A DNA stretch of 64,000 nucleotides, from contig OW804097.1 in the NCBI GenBank assembly GCA_942159475.1, positions 52,348,986-52,412,985 of the forward strand, given 5' to 3'. Of the stretch, positions 25,396 to 37,348 are shown piece by piece; position 1 is the stretch's first letter; every line of letters starts with the position of its first letter. Origin of the DNA: Sthenelais limicola (Eukaryota > Annelida > Polychaeta > Phyllodocida > Sigalionidae). Below the pieces are notes generated by a model. It saw only the letters and a program-made list of their open reading frames with translations. It was not told the DNA's origin and made no database searches. The position numbers and the translations under genes were made by a program.

Positions 25396-26121
25396 ATGGA
25401 CATGTTTGTATTGGGAAGGATGATGAGCAAGAAAACAAACCGCGCTGACAAAGTAAGGGCTATCCACCAATGTACCAGAGGCGATTCAACAATTGTTCAA
25501 ACAACCGATCTACTACCAGCCCCTTGGACACTACAATCTAAGAGAATAATAAGCAGACCGCAAAAGGACAACAACACCTCGCGAAAAGGTTTAAAAAACA
25601 ATAGGTTTTTGTTATCAGCTCGATTTGTTGTCTCCGCTGTGGCTAGTGCGAGGAGGAGTTCTAAGATAAGTGACGAGGAGACAATTTTAAATGGCCCGGG
25701 GGATAAAGATGGTGGTGGTGATACCGATCAACAGGAATTGAGCCTGAGTTGTAATAATAAGAAAACACTTTCGGAATCACAATCGCAGGGGTTGGATAAG
25801 CAAAGACCAGCGACTTGTATTCCCTTGACAAGGTATGTCAGGGCGGTGGAAGCAGGCCTACCGACTGATTACATAGTTCCCACTGTAGAGACGCTTCGGA
25901 GAACTCCTATCTCAACTCGAAGGATTAGGAGAATGAAGGAGGAGATGGTGGTGGCTGAGGAAAATAGAAAGGAAATTAGGCCTCTAGTTATGAATAAGGC
26001 CGAGGAGGAGGATTTGGAAAAGAGGATCAAATCATACTTACATTCATTCGATGAAGATAGGAAGCGGAGGAATATTAGATGGAACAAACCGCTCCGGACT
26101 CTGCTTGGTAAAAATATCTGA
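25396..26121 (+). CDS. Unrecognised protein, 241 aa
   Basis: I do not recognise this gene. The frame from the ATG at 25396 is the longest non-repetitive open frame in its region. It encodes a hydrophilic protein: a basic N-terminal third, a Ser/Gly/Gln-rich middle, and a charged C-terminal half that looks structured (LTRYVRAVEAGLPTDYIVP, then an Arg/Glu-rich helix from RRIRRMKEEM to LEKRIKSYLHSFDEDRKRRN). There is no signal peptide or membrane segment. A splice-acceptor-like TCCTTCAG lies at 25375, just before the start, and a strong donor at 23312 could end a 5' UTR exon, so this may be a terminal exon. AATAAA at 26358-26363 follows. It could be a lineage-restricted gene; chance openness is less likely given the length and composition. 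Confidence 0.5.
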   Translation: MDMFVLGRMMSKKTNRADKVRAIHQCTRGDSTIVQTTDLLPAPWTLQSKRIISRPQKDNNTSRKGLKNNRFLLSARFVVSAVASARRSSKISDEETILNGPGDKDGGGDTDQQELSLSCNNKKTLSESQSQGLDKQRPATCIPLTRYVRAVEAGLPTDYIVPTVETLRRTPISTRRIRRMKEEMVVAEENRKEIRPLVMNKAEEEDLEKRIKSYLHSFDEDRKRRNIRWNKPLRTLLGKNI

Positions 26122-26357
26122 GATGAGGAATAATTGTTGATGTAAAGTGGTGATAATGGTGTACAAATAGCGATGTATGACACCCTATTAAATCATATTT
26201 ATTTCATTAAGACATTTCAGGGGCTTTTATTTGTGTCCAACCTTTTGTACTTCATTATATCACTTCCTTGCTGTAGAAACCTAATCAAATTCTTTTAAAA
26301 CCTCACACTCGATGATAACCTATATTTTTTAATATTGGGTTTCTGTGTTTTCCGTTT

Positions 26358-26363
26358 AATAAA
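26358..26363 (+). terminator. Candidate polyadenylation signal
   Basis: AATAAA about 240 bases after the stop of the unrecognised gene; ATTAAA near 26186 is an alternative. Confidence 0.3.
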
Positions 26364-27327
26364 ACTACAGCTTATATTGAGTTTGCTAATAAATATGTGT
26401 CATATTAAATCTATTGATTGCAATCGCAGAGGCAAGCGAAGAGGTTGATTCATTCCATATCACCAATGTACTTCTAGGCATATAGTTCTCGCCAACTGGA
26501 TACACTTTTAGCTTTTAGACCATATCCCCCAATGAAGAGGAAATCGGCCGAAAGCTCGTGGAAATATAAGATCATCAACAACACCACTTTTATTTATAAT
26601 CTTAATGAAACCATCAGGTATCTATACCGGTCCGATCGATATGCAATGATCCTACTCCCTTCTAGATTTTCGTTTCATCAACTCCCTCTGAAGTTATTAA
26701 TCTCTCACCAATAATATTTCTTTTTAAAATAAGGAATGGAAATAACATTATTTTTGTTACCAATGATGGAATCCATCAAACAAAAGTTGCGGGCAGAGAG
26801 ACTCTACAGCGGAAATAGCCTGTTTTGTTTTGTGAAAACATTAAATTGGTAGATTAAAAAAATTCTGTTTCTTGTCTCCTTTTTGGCTATTGGATAGCAA
26901 TAGTTGTAAATGTCCTCATGAGTGTAGCATAAATTCTGGGACAGGATTAAATTGGGGGAAGATCGCATTCAGATGTGTTACAGTTGGTGATTGACATCAA
27001 AGACTCAGTCGCCCCTCGTTGGAAAATTCCAATCGCCTGCGACTGAATGGGGAGACTGAAAATAGTTGTTTATTTGATCCAGATCACTAACAAAAAAATA
27101 TATTTCTGCAATATATTGTAAATTTTAAAAGGTCCTACGACGATGTTCTCCATCTCGATGAAAATTAACCATAACAATTATTGAAATTCCAAATAAGAAA
27201 GACATAATTATACAAAAATTGTCGCGAATGTATTTGTCAAGAACTAAATTGGACAAGATCTCCCATCCACATTTTGAGTAACATTGGATACGAACATTAT
27301 GTATATTATGAATGTCTTAATTTTGGT

Positions 27328-27710
27328 GTAAAATATGGGAGTCAATTAGATATAGAATATAGGTGATGTCGAGATAAACTAGAAAGACACTGTTGCCGTG
27401 TTCCCGTTTTCTACTGCACGTTTTCGGTCCGGGGCGCTGTGCGTATTGTGGATGCGGTTGATAGGAAGACCGGGTAGGAAGACCTAAAGACGTAACTTTG
27501 AGATGATCTCCGCGTCCAGCTTTCGTAACTTGTGATGAAAAGAAATATCTGTAATGCAGGATTAGTTATATTTGGCATAAAATATGAAAGTCCATTCGAT
27601 TTGAAATAGGCATGGTGTCGAGAAAGACGCAGAAAGGCCATGTACATACGTTCCACGGCACGTTTTCAGGTTCGGGGTGCTGTGCGTATTGTGGATTCGG
27701 TGATAGGAAG
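27328..27710. repeat. Diverged tandem duplication, ~245-bp period
   Basis: Two units share TAAAATATG, GGTGTCGAGA-like, CACGTTTTC, CGGGGCGCTGTGCGTATTGT and GATAGGAAGAC in the same order, starting near 27328 and 27573. The short frames on the minus strand come from the repeat. Confidence 0.6.
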
Positions 27711-29509
27711 ACTTCCATATGGAAAACCACCACGATTTTGCTGCGCGATTTCCCGGATCTTAGCATTTCCCTATAGATTGTTTTAATATTTCTGAGGCTC
27801 GCCAATTAGATACATATCTCATTCCATAGTGTATCCCTTTGACAATTAATGAAATAAGATGTCTCCTCGTATCTGCGTTTTTGTCTTGAACATTAGAATG
27901 TTCTTGAATATGACAAAATTCTAAATATTTTCTCATAATTTAAAAAAAACAAAACATATGGTTGCCGACCGTCGATTTCGTATGATTGACGAAAATATAA
28001 AAGAAATTGCATATTAATGACATAATTATATACATAATAGAAAGCTTCCAAAATTACCAACATTCATTTATTTGTTCTACTGAAACCGAGCTCTGTTTTT
28101 TGTTTACAAAGAACAACATATACACTTCCTTCCTTGCAGTTTATTTCTATACACAAAACTATGGATGTTGTGTTTCAAAAATATATTTGAGGAGGGTGGT
28201 GGACGATTCCAAGATCATATGAATTCACAGATGATTCACGAACTTCACTCAATAATGTATCACTCACTTTCCCATATCCAGCAAGATCACAGATTATAAA
28301 TTAACATATATCTAAGAAGATTTGTGAGAATAAATTAACCTAACATCCGAAATCTACTAGTGAAAGAGCCATCATCAATCTAAATGCCTACAGAGCTAGT
28401 GTTTGCTTTTAAAAATACAGATTTATTTTCTATTGAACTTGTGACAAAGAGTGGAAACAGAACATATCCTTTTAACAGTATAACAGACTTCCTAAGATTC
28501 TTTTTGGAATATGTAAGTCATCAGATGCTCTAGTTCCAAACGGGACAAAACATCAAGTTTTTTTTATGTCACACTTTTTTTTATACAATTGACTTTCATC
28601 TCAGCTGAAAATACTCTGCTTTTCTATCAGTTTCTTTGCGGTATGTTGCCATCATATTTATATCCAACTAGTAGGATGAAACAGCATTTAGAAATTATAC
28701 ACAATCGTAATACTTAACATCATGCAATAACTATGCCCGTTAAGATTTGTATGATTAAATCCGTTTCACCGCATTTTGTTTAGAGGGGAGCTTTGAATGG
28801 CAGAAGCCAAATATTTTACACCCGTAGTAGAAATTGTCACTGATTTCATCTAAGAATGATTTTCTTTCTGAATACTCTCACGCAGTATGGAATATACGCT
28901 TAACAAAACTTAGGTCATAGTGGTTTCTGAATAATAGACACATCTTCGCGCTGAGCCATTAAAGGGTCTTTCCTGTATCCTTCCTCCTCTTTCTCGTAGC
29001 TTGAATTGATTTGTTCGGAATGAGGTTGTCTCTAGTTGTCACAAACGATTGACAATTGTACATTAATGTATGTTTAGGGAACAAAAGAATTATTACCATT
29101 TTGGTATTCACTCTTGAGACATTAAGTCAATTAAAAAGAAATCAAACCTTTAAATCAATATCTCTGGAATAATCACAGTGCACTCTTTCAACTAACAATA
29201 ACACAATTTATACTAGACTACCATCTGGTTTGTCACATTGGGGGGTTCGGGGGAACATACATATTCCATCAATGACTCACAAAGTGCACTTTAGTCCGAC
29301 GAAGAGCTTTTCACATACAAAGAAATAGTTAGCAATACAACAAACTGAAATCCGATTAGAAAGTCCTAGTTCGCAGAGGCTTGTGGCCTGGGAGATTTCA
29401 AACTCTCTCCCACTCACAACGTTGTCTCCACACCCTTCTTTTCCTGATGCCGAATGATAACTTATCTCCAACCTGGAAATATAAAGCATATAGTTTCATA
29501 CAATAATAT

Positions 29510-29551
29510 TTCAATTCAATTCAAAATATTATTTATTCATAGCTAAGGGTA
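29510..29551 (-). repeat. Possible LINE 3' terminus with (TTCAA)n tail
   Basis: Short TTCAA repeats adjoin AATATTATTTATTCATAGCT and then AAGGGTAT. A similar arrangement occurs at 38915-38960, suggesting 3' ends of related minus-strand LINE insertions. Confidence 0.35.
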
Positions 29552-30100
29552 TCGCATAAATAAGAGCCATACATATGAAAAAAGTTCCAGATTTTCCAGT
29601 ATGTTCCTTATCTACTAGCAGTGGGAGAGATACAAAAATACTTAAAAGTAATTATAGTCTCAAAATAACAAACTTTGGAGGCTATTGTTCTATTAATCTG
29701 ATATTATTTTGTTAGTGATATTTTGTATTACTAATAATTAATATTATTAGAGTTTAATAATATAGTTTCCTATAACAATATTATCTAGAGAATTCATGCT
29801 TATTAGCATTGAGCTGAACGTATATTATAATTATTCTGTTTAGGCAAATATTTGTGAAACGATAATTATAAAAACGAAATGATTATGATGAATCCCATAA
29901 ACTGCAATCAATATTATGAAATACTAGTGTGCATCGCTTTTAGTCCGGCACTTGATATGCAAAAAGGGCCTTATTTAAGGAGTTTGTGACCAAGTCTTGT
30001 AAACCGTTTTCATTTAATCTTGCTAGGACCATTTTTTTCTGAAATTTCTATTTCTGATCACCATTTTTTGCTAAAAGTGGGTTTATTGTTCCAAAATCAC

Positions 30101-31081
30101 GTTTCCATGGTAACCACTCTAGTTTTTTAGGGGGTCTGTGGTTAAAAAACAATTTAATCATATCTAAGGAACAAAAGTGAGTATTCCTTTGAATTTTGGC
30201 AGAAGGACTGCACCATCAAATGTGCATAGAAATATAGAGATAGAAATGATTTGAAACATTCCTTCTCAGTATCCATGGCAACAGATCAACAGAAATATGT
30301 TGATTCTCATGTATTTTTCTACTTACATTCATAATAGCATGATTTAAATCATTTTTAAATATATAGACCTGCACTATTATGTAATATAATGTAATATACA
30401 TATCTAGCTTCATGTCACTGACATATCAGATGTTCCATTTATCAAAAATATTCCATGATGCTGTTGATCAAAGAGGGCTTGTATATCTCCAATTTCCTCA
30501 TTGCGGCCATTATGATCAATTTTAAGCTACATTATTTCAATAAGCTACATATATGCATATAATTGAAGTCATAAAAATTAACAAAAGATAAAAGTATTAT
30601 GTTTTGGAATATTTCAATATTTAATTTTATTGCAGATAGATTTTGGAATGTTTTTTTCATTTTGCAATGTGGTTTCCATGGTAACCTGAGTCAGTCTACA
30701 CTAATGATGGTGTCACTCATTTCTGCTTCACTAACCTGATAGATACATTTAGATGAGTATTGACAATGAACAAATTTTAATCTCACATTATTCACTAGAT
30801 GGGTTTTAGGGGCATAATTGAAAGAAGTTCCCAGTTCCTATGGCAACCAAATAAGGAGTTTGACACATTCCATATAAATTCTTATACTCAACAAGTAACA
30901 TAGGAATGCTTGGCAAATATCTTGAAATTAGAGTGAGAACACATATTTTGAAAAAGTCTACAGTTCTTACTTGTAAGTAACTAACACAAAGGTTGGGAAT
31001 TATCTTGATTGATACATCAGAATATTATAATTCATAGATTTTATGAAGCTCTATATTTATAATAATGGTTTCCATGGCAAC
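30101..31081. repeat. X-box-like palindrome cluster (RFX-type motif)
   Basis: GTTTCCATGGTAAC and close variants occur at 30101-30114, 30269-30282, 30672-30685, 30834-30847 and 31068-31081. The right TIR carries GTTGCCATGGAAAC at 36849-36862, and weaker copies lie at 36489 and 36681. The 30672 and 31068 copies share downstream AACCTGA..CAGTC, so part of the cluster arose by ~400-bp duplication. The motif equals the palindromic consensus bound by RFX factors; binding here is inference. Confidence 0.65.
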
Positions 31082-31854
31082 CTGACCCAGTCAAAGTATC
31101 ACTTGTTTTGGTTTATTACCAGACATGGCGAAACCTGCCAGACTGTGGTTCTTGACCGGTGAAAGACAGGTCAGACCGGTGAAGTTTCACTGGTCTGACT
31201 GTCCAGTGAAAATGGTCTATGAAATGTTGGAGACACCTTTCGAAGACTGGGGAAACATTTGGAGGACCAGTGAAAGTTCTAAAGTTTTCACCATGTCTGC
31301 ATTACCCTCATACAAAGAATTTTAAGTCTGTATCATACAAAATTTATGGAAGTGACTGTCTACAAAGTAGGTCTGGCAGATACCCCAAACAAAAGGAAAA
31401 CAAAGTAAATATCTATAATGTTAGAACATTGTCATCATTAGTCATAAGTGGTTGGTGCTTTAGTACTAATAAGTCTTTTCCTTTTGCATAGTTTTCTGAG
31501 GTGTTAAATGATTACTTTTTCTGTGATTTTGTTTTGTTGTTATAAAGTCACTGTAATTCTGTAAGTAAGTATTTTCAACATTTGATTCAATATTGATGGC
31601 ATTGTAGATTTATAATCTCTTATCATTAGCAGTCTCCTCTTATCTGTACTGTATGTTATCACAGGTCTGACATGACCAGATTCCTCCCTTATAATATCCT
31701 CATAATAACAATAAAACAAATTTGTAAGAAATAAAAAACTACTCTAGTCATCTTTGAATCTCTAGTCATCTTTCTTATACACATTTCCTTCTAATAACCT
31801 TGAGATGTGCAGTTTAGGCAGGCCAATTTTTCAACTGTCCAAATATAGACTACA

Positions 31855-32281
31855 TTAACCCATTCAGGACAGCGCCGCCAACGTTGCATTATGCTTAACG
31901 ACCAAGTGTGGGAAAAGGCACATCAATTGATGACATCCTGAGTGAAATATACACATCCCATCATGATGACGCTTCACCGCGTCCACTGCTGTCTGGATGA
32001 CGCACATTCTAAAAACATCATGTTATTAAGGACGGCCCATAACATCGCCACCATTGAATACCGTTGTTATTATGATGCTTTTTGGCAATACGCGTCCTTT
32101 CCCACAGAGTGCTTTATCGCATTATGCGTCCTGTGCATGGAAGTGCTTTTACGCATTACGCTTCCTAAGCATGGGAGTGCTTTAAGGCAATACGCGGCCA
32201 AACACATGGGAGTGCGTTAAGACAATACGCGGCCACACGCGTGGGAATGCTTTAAAGCAATACACGGCCTGAATGGGTTAA
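31855..32281. mobile_element. piggyBac-type MITE with internal ~34-bp tandem repeats
   Basis: Flanked by TTAA on both sides (31855-31858 and 32278-32281), with inverted ends CCCATTCAGG...CCTGAATGGG. TTAA duplications and CCC/GGG termini are hallmarks of the piggyBac superfamily. The interior (about 32083-32268) consists of five to six 34-35-bp units of the type GCAATACGCGGCC....GGGAGTGCTTTAA. It is non-coding; the open frame through it is due to the repeat. Confidence 0.8.
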
Positions 32282-33594
32282 GCACATCTTTTAATCCATT
32301 TTAACTATATATTACTTCATGGCTATAATATTTACGTAGTTAAGGTTCACATTAGATCCTCTTTACATCATTACATCTTTACAACTAAAAAGGGATTAAA
32401 GGGATGCCTGAAGATTTTCAGTGCAACTGATCCCCATCCTATAGAGTATTGATGGAGATGAAGGAACAGCGCTGGACCACTGGTGACCAACCCAACCTCT
32501 GTGAGGCGGGATAAGCCTACATAAAAAATTGTTACGTCACCCAACCCATCAGTGTCCACTCCCCATATAGAGACGACCCATACTTCTGGCCCTGTTTTTA
32601 ATGTTTTCCCCTGTAAGTGGCGACCTGTAATTTGTCTGAGAGAAACTACACTTAGTTAGCTACCCTTTTGTCTGGAAAAACTACTGCATTCATGGTCTAG
32701 CAATGCTATTTTGAAAACATTCATGCACCCTCTACCTGTTGTCACTCACTCCCGCCATGTTTACATACTGGGTAGCTTCAACCACCCCTCTGCATGTATG
32801 TGGTTAGTAGGCTCACGCTTCCCTCCCTGCTCCCTCCCTGCTCCCTCCCTGCTCCCTCTCTGCTTCACAGTAGCGCTTGGTGACTGCGGTACTGTGGGGA
32901 GCAGGTATTACACAATAACATTAACAAGGAGGAGAGAGTGGGGGAAGCAGGGCGGGTGGTGGGCAGTCATTAAAAGTGAGAAAAACGACAACTATAAGAA
33001 CAAAAACAGAAAATAAAATAATATCCTGTAGGCCTAGGCTATAGCTAGCGGGCTAGATTTGTATTTTTTGTATTTAAAGATTTTTATTCAGCGGAAAACA
33101 TTATGTATCAGATACACTTAGTCTCAGTCGTCACTGAAGGTATTACTATTAATAAACAATATATCTCAATATAATATCCAGATCATTCTCGTCTTCTATC
33201 GACTTACTATATACTACAAGTTATCACTATACAAGCTAAGAGCAATATATAATTTAAAAACCGTCACCGACGCATCTCTCTACTTCAACAGTCCGTTCGG
33301 GTCGTTACCAAAAAGTCCCACCAAGTACATACAATCATAATTTCTGGACACACTAATGTAACATGACTGGACACACTCATTAACTGTTAGGGAGGTATTA
33401 TCCTAGCTATTGCTGGATACTAAGAATCTTGCTTTGCTAATATTTTCATAGCATTATGCCTCACTCCTTATGTGAATGTCTCATTCTGAAACTGGTACAT
33501 TTATACCTTCGTGAATTGGTGTTTGACTTGCCAAGAAAAGGATGATGTGATATGCTTATGAAAGGGAAAATACTAAAATTTGAACTGACCATTC

Positions 33595-34110
33595 AAGCAT
33601 GTAGAGGATAAGAAGGATATGTCATTGAATCTATCTTAATTCTGCCTTGGATCATCCTCCAACCAGATTCCTCTATTTTGGGTGGTTCAAACTTGTGATT
33701 GAGTACACCTTTCCATAATCTACTTTGATTGTTTGACCTCATTATATGGCGTTTAAGGCTATTATGTGTAGGTGGTAGTCTGGCCTGTGATAAATTTGGA
33801 TTCTTGTACCTTGCCTTCTCTGGGCTTTCTTCATCATTTACAATATAAACTCACAATGTGTTTCTCTCAACAAGCTCATCTTTGCCAAGCTTTGTTGTTG
33901 CCTCCAACCGCTGCTTTGATATTTTCATGGTCTTGTAGACTACTACTTTACCCTTTCTAAAAAGACTTCTAGTAGAATCACAGCCAGTAGGAGCATGGAA
34001 ATCAGGTAAGGCATCAGACACATTGTACCCAAGTATTACATCAATCTCTTGATGCCAATGTATCAATAGGATTTAGGATTTCTTCGGTTCAGCAAAAGTT
34101 GACCCTACTT
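33595..34110 (-). pseudogene. Fragment of a repetitive invertebrate protein (TGCD motif family)
   Basis: Minus-strand translation gives SDALPDFHAPTGCDSTRSLF followed by a KGK motif. After a stop and a frame change comes LPPTHNSLKRHIMRSNNQ, then LWKGVL, and ESGWRMIQGRIKIDSMTYP. This order (LPxxHxxTGCD, LPPTxxxLxxHxxRxNxQ, GW) is what I recall from a large family of uncharacterised, transposon-associated proteins abundant in cnidarians, molluscs and echinoderms. Only about 150 residues remain, broken, with no start. Family membership rests on memory of the motif order and not on a search. Confidence 0.45.
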
Positions 34111-34789
34111 TGGATGAATATATCATCCAGATTTGCTGGCAATTTGCAGTGGTCTTAGGCTATGATTTTGTATAAATATGGATTGTTTTTCTCATTTTCA
34201 ATGGCACTGCCCACCACCCGCACTACTCTCTCTCCCTCAGACCTTGAGATACATTATTCTTTTGTGTCTAATAGGCCTACACTGTCCAGTCTCACACCCT
34301 GTGTGAGCATGCATGAACAAACGGGCTATATATAGCAGGCCCAAATATAGCTTGGCTGTGTGCGGGAATATGGCAATGTTCAACCTGACTCTAGCATCAT
34401 TTGTGTGCATTGATGACGCATACATTCCTGATGAAATTGGGAGGAAATTTTCTGTAGATGCTATTAAGGTAGATTTCATTGCCGATTTCTATACCTTATT
34501 TTTATTTGATGTTGAAAAATGGGCAATAAATGGTGTTTCTCTGTCTATTGCATTCATCAATGTATCAGGTCTGACGTAATTGGTGCTGAGTGCTGGTGCT
34601 TGTCAGCTTTTTCACAGAAAAATTGGTAGTCATATCTCATCCTGCATAATCAGAGCATTTAAATTCCAAACTCTGTAGAAACTCCAATGAAAGACACTCC
34701 TGTGTCAGAGATACTTTTTTCTTACCTCTTATGTATACTAGATATCACCTGATCTTGGAATGCTGCTATTACTTAAATAACCCCAGAGA

Positions 34790-36160
34790 TATGGAGACTT
34801 TAATTTCATCTCAGCGAGAATTTAGTGAGTGGTCATCCTTTGATCTTTGACCCTATTCTAAGGGAACAGTACATGCTTGGAATACTAAATTCTCATGGCA
34901 TTTTTGCTATGACAGCGCCGATAAAAAGAACCTCATTGTATGTTCTTACCCTTTAATTTTGGTCATAATCAAGTAAGGACCTCCTGCTTTATGCATATTA
35001 TCCTGATTTGACCTTCGATTTGGTGACCTTGGCCTAGGTCAAATATCTTTTGCAAACAAGTGAAACTCAGGGAGAAATGTTATTGAGGAGAATTTTGATA
35101 CAATTACGTGAATAACCAAAAGATATTAAGACTTGTATGTCATCTCAGCACCATTTTACTGACTGGTCAACCTTTAACCTTTGACCCCATTCTCAAAGAA
35201 GGGTGCATGCTGGGAATATCAAATTCATTGGACATCGTTTCCATGACACATGCAATAAAATTTGTTATTAAAGTCATATGTATCTCTTAAGTTTGGATTA
35301 CAGTAAGGGTCATAAACATGTATTGACCTCCTTTTTTTCATATTTTCTCACATTTGACCTTCAATTAGATGACCTTGACCTTGCTTCAGGTCTTACATTT
35401 TGAAATATATTAAGGACCTCTAAGAGAAGCATGGTTATGGAGAGTTTCAATGCAATTAAATGAATAACCTCAGACATATGCAGATGTTTATGTCATTTCT
35501 GGAGGATTTAGTCAAAGGTCAATCATTGACCTTTGACCGTATTCTAAGAGAACGATGCATTCTGGGAATACTAAATCCAGAGAGCAAAATTGCCATGATA
35601 TTTTCAATAAAAAGAATCTGATTGGACATTCATACCTTTGTAATTGGAATGGAAACAGGCGGCTGTAACCATGGTCATACCTTGTTTTCTAGCCAGGTTT
35701 TGTGGTTTGACCTTGATTATGTGACCTTGACATTGGCCAAGGTCAAATATTTTTTGGCAAATGAATAATCTACATTGGAAGTATACACATTTGTAATATG
35801 AAAGAAATCATGCAGAAAGCTCAATAGTTTCACAGGGAAAAAAACTCAATTTTCAGGTGGTGGTCTGAGACTCATCTCCCTTGACCTTTGACCTTTTCCA
35901 GTAGAACAATGCATGCTGGGACAGTAGAATTGGAAGATGCTTGTTGCTATGACAGCTGCTCCATGGAGCATTAAAATTGTCCTGCTGCTAGCTCCTTGTA
36001 TTAACTGGTGGAATTAATTGGAAGATGGTAATATCCTAAATTTCTACTATTTTTTGCTGTTTTTGGAATTCCACTCAGTGACCTTGACCTTGACCTTGAC
36101 CTTGGGGTCAAATGCATGACAACAGAATAAATGTCTCCTTAGAAGGTAACTACATACCAA
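34790..36160. repeat. Four diverged ~350-bp tandem units with DR1-like sites
   Basis: Units start near 34790, 35121, 35476 and 35821. Each has, in order, a TTTGACC-type double half-site, ATGCATGCTGGGA(A)TACTAAA-like sequence, TGCTATGAC, and a second TTGACCTTGA-rich block. DR1-like sequences occur at 34841, 35175, 35527 (TGACCTTTGACC) and 35882 (TGACCTTTGACCT). Four consecutive TGACCT half-sites start at 36079. No coding content. Confidence 0.75.
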
Positions 36161-37012
36161 AAAGAATGAAAATCGCTACATATTTCACAAAGCTACAGTA
36201 AGAAAAGTAATTTTTCCCATTATCCTTGTATTTTGGTTTTGGAGTTTGACCCCTGATGAAAGGTCAAACAAACACGTTTTAGAATGTGAGATCATTATAA
36301 TTGGAATGTTTGTCATCTTAGCTTTCATTTAATGTCAAAAAAACAAAGTACTACTTTTTACAAAAAACACTTGTTTTCAGGACTATAGGAGTTCTGTACA
36401 CAAAACAAGGAAATATTGACAAGTACCTCATCATCAAATGAAGTGTAAATAAAAAAACTGTTGTTGACAATTCAATATGAACATAATGGTTGCCATAGAG
36501 ACTGACGTTAAGAACCTTATACGCAGATCAGTAAGAAAAGTTTTGTCAGAAATGAAATATTCAGGCCAAAATTGCCCTTAAATTTGTTTTTCCAGCAGTT
36601 TATTGCTATATAAAATATAATAAAAAATAGATATTTAATTAAGACTGATATAATGTTGAGTATCTTGGGTTTTTGTTTTGGTTGCCATGACTACGGGTAT
36701 AAAAACATTCCAAGTTTTTTTTCTGGTATCATCAGCCAGATAATGTATAGCACTATTTTCCTACCAAAGGAAATTACATTATTTCTATTATAGGAGAAAA
36801 TACAATGACAATTAATTTTATGCTGACTTTTAAATGAAAATCTTAATGGTTGCCATGGAAACGTAATTTAGGTTCCATAAACCCACTTTTAGCAAAAAAC
36901 TAACATCAGATTTGAAAAATTCAGAAAAAATCACTCCAGATAACATTGCTTCAGAGCGGTTTACAAGAGTTGGTCACGAAACCTAATTTTTAGCCCCTCA
37001 AGTGCCGGACTA

Positions 37013-37348
37013 TTTGTTATAATGATCTATTATGTCATGTTGCCTTTCAGCTATCCACCTAGCTGGAGATGGAAAGTCGGTAGTGTTGGAAATGTCCACC
37101 AGGTCATAATCTAGTACATATATAATTCTATTAGCTTCCACATATGGCCAAACCATCTTATCAAATAAAAGAATAGCATTCACTAACATGATTGCATGCC
37201 GCTCCGTTTCTGGTCTAATTATTTCCGATCTCAGTGAGCGAGAACCATGTTTTTCAATGGCAAAGTGCTTTCAAACATGCAAACAACAGAAAAAGAACCA
37301 ACCACCCATAACAACTATCATAGAAACAATTCTTACCTATATATTTGA
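37013..37348. other. Sequence downstream of the granin-like stop codon
   Basis: Probably 3' UTR of the minus-strand precursor gene or its flank. No clear feature was identified. Confidence 0.4.

Larger units (their letters stand above)
26364..29940. other. Intergenic, no gene recognised
   Basis: AT-rich. It holds a diverged tandem duplication (27328-27710) and a possible LINE 3' end (29510-29551). No other supported feature. Confidence 0.6.
29941..37012. mobile_element. 7.07-kb composite bounded by ~175-bp inverted repeats
   Basis: The left end (29941-30115) and right end (36839-37012) are imperfect inverted repeats sharing TAGTCCGGCACTTGA, TCTTGTAAACCG, TTTTTTGCTAAAAGTGGG and ACGTTTCCATGG in order. 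Between them are X-box-like palindromes, a nested piggyBac-type MITE (31855-32281), a decayed coding fragment (33595-34110) and four diverged repeat units with nuclear-receptor-type sites (34790-36160). No transposase is recognised, so it is either non-autonomous or badly decayed. No clear target-site duplication was found. Confidence 0.7.

Noticed and set aside
31942..32220. 92-codon frame
   Set aside because: Lies wholly inside the piggyBac-type MITE and follows its tandem units.
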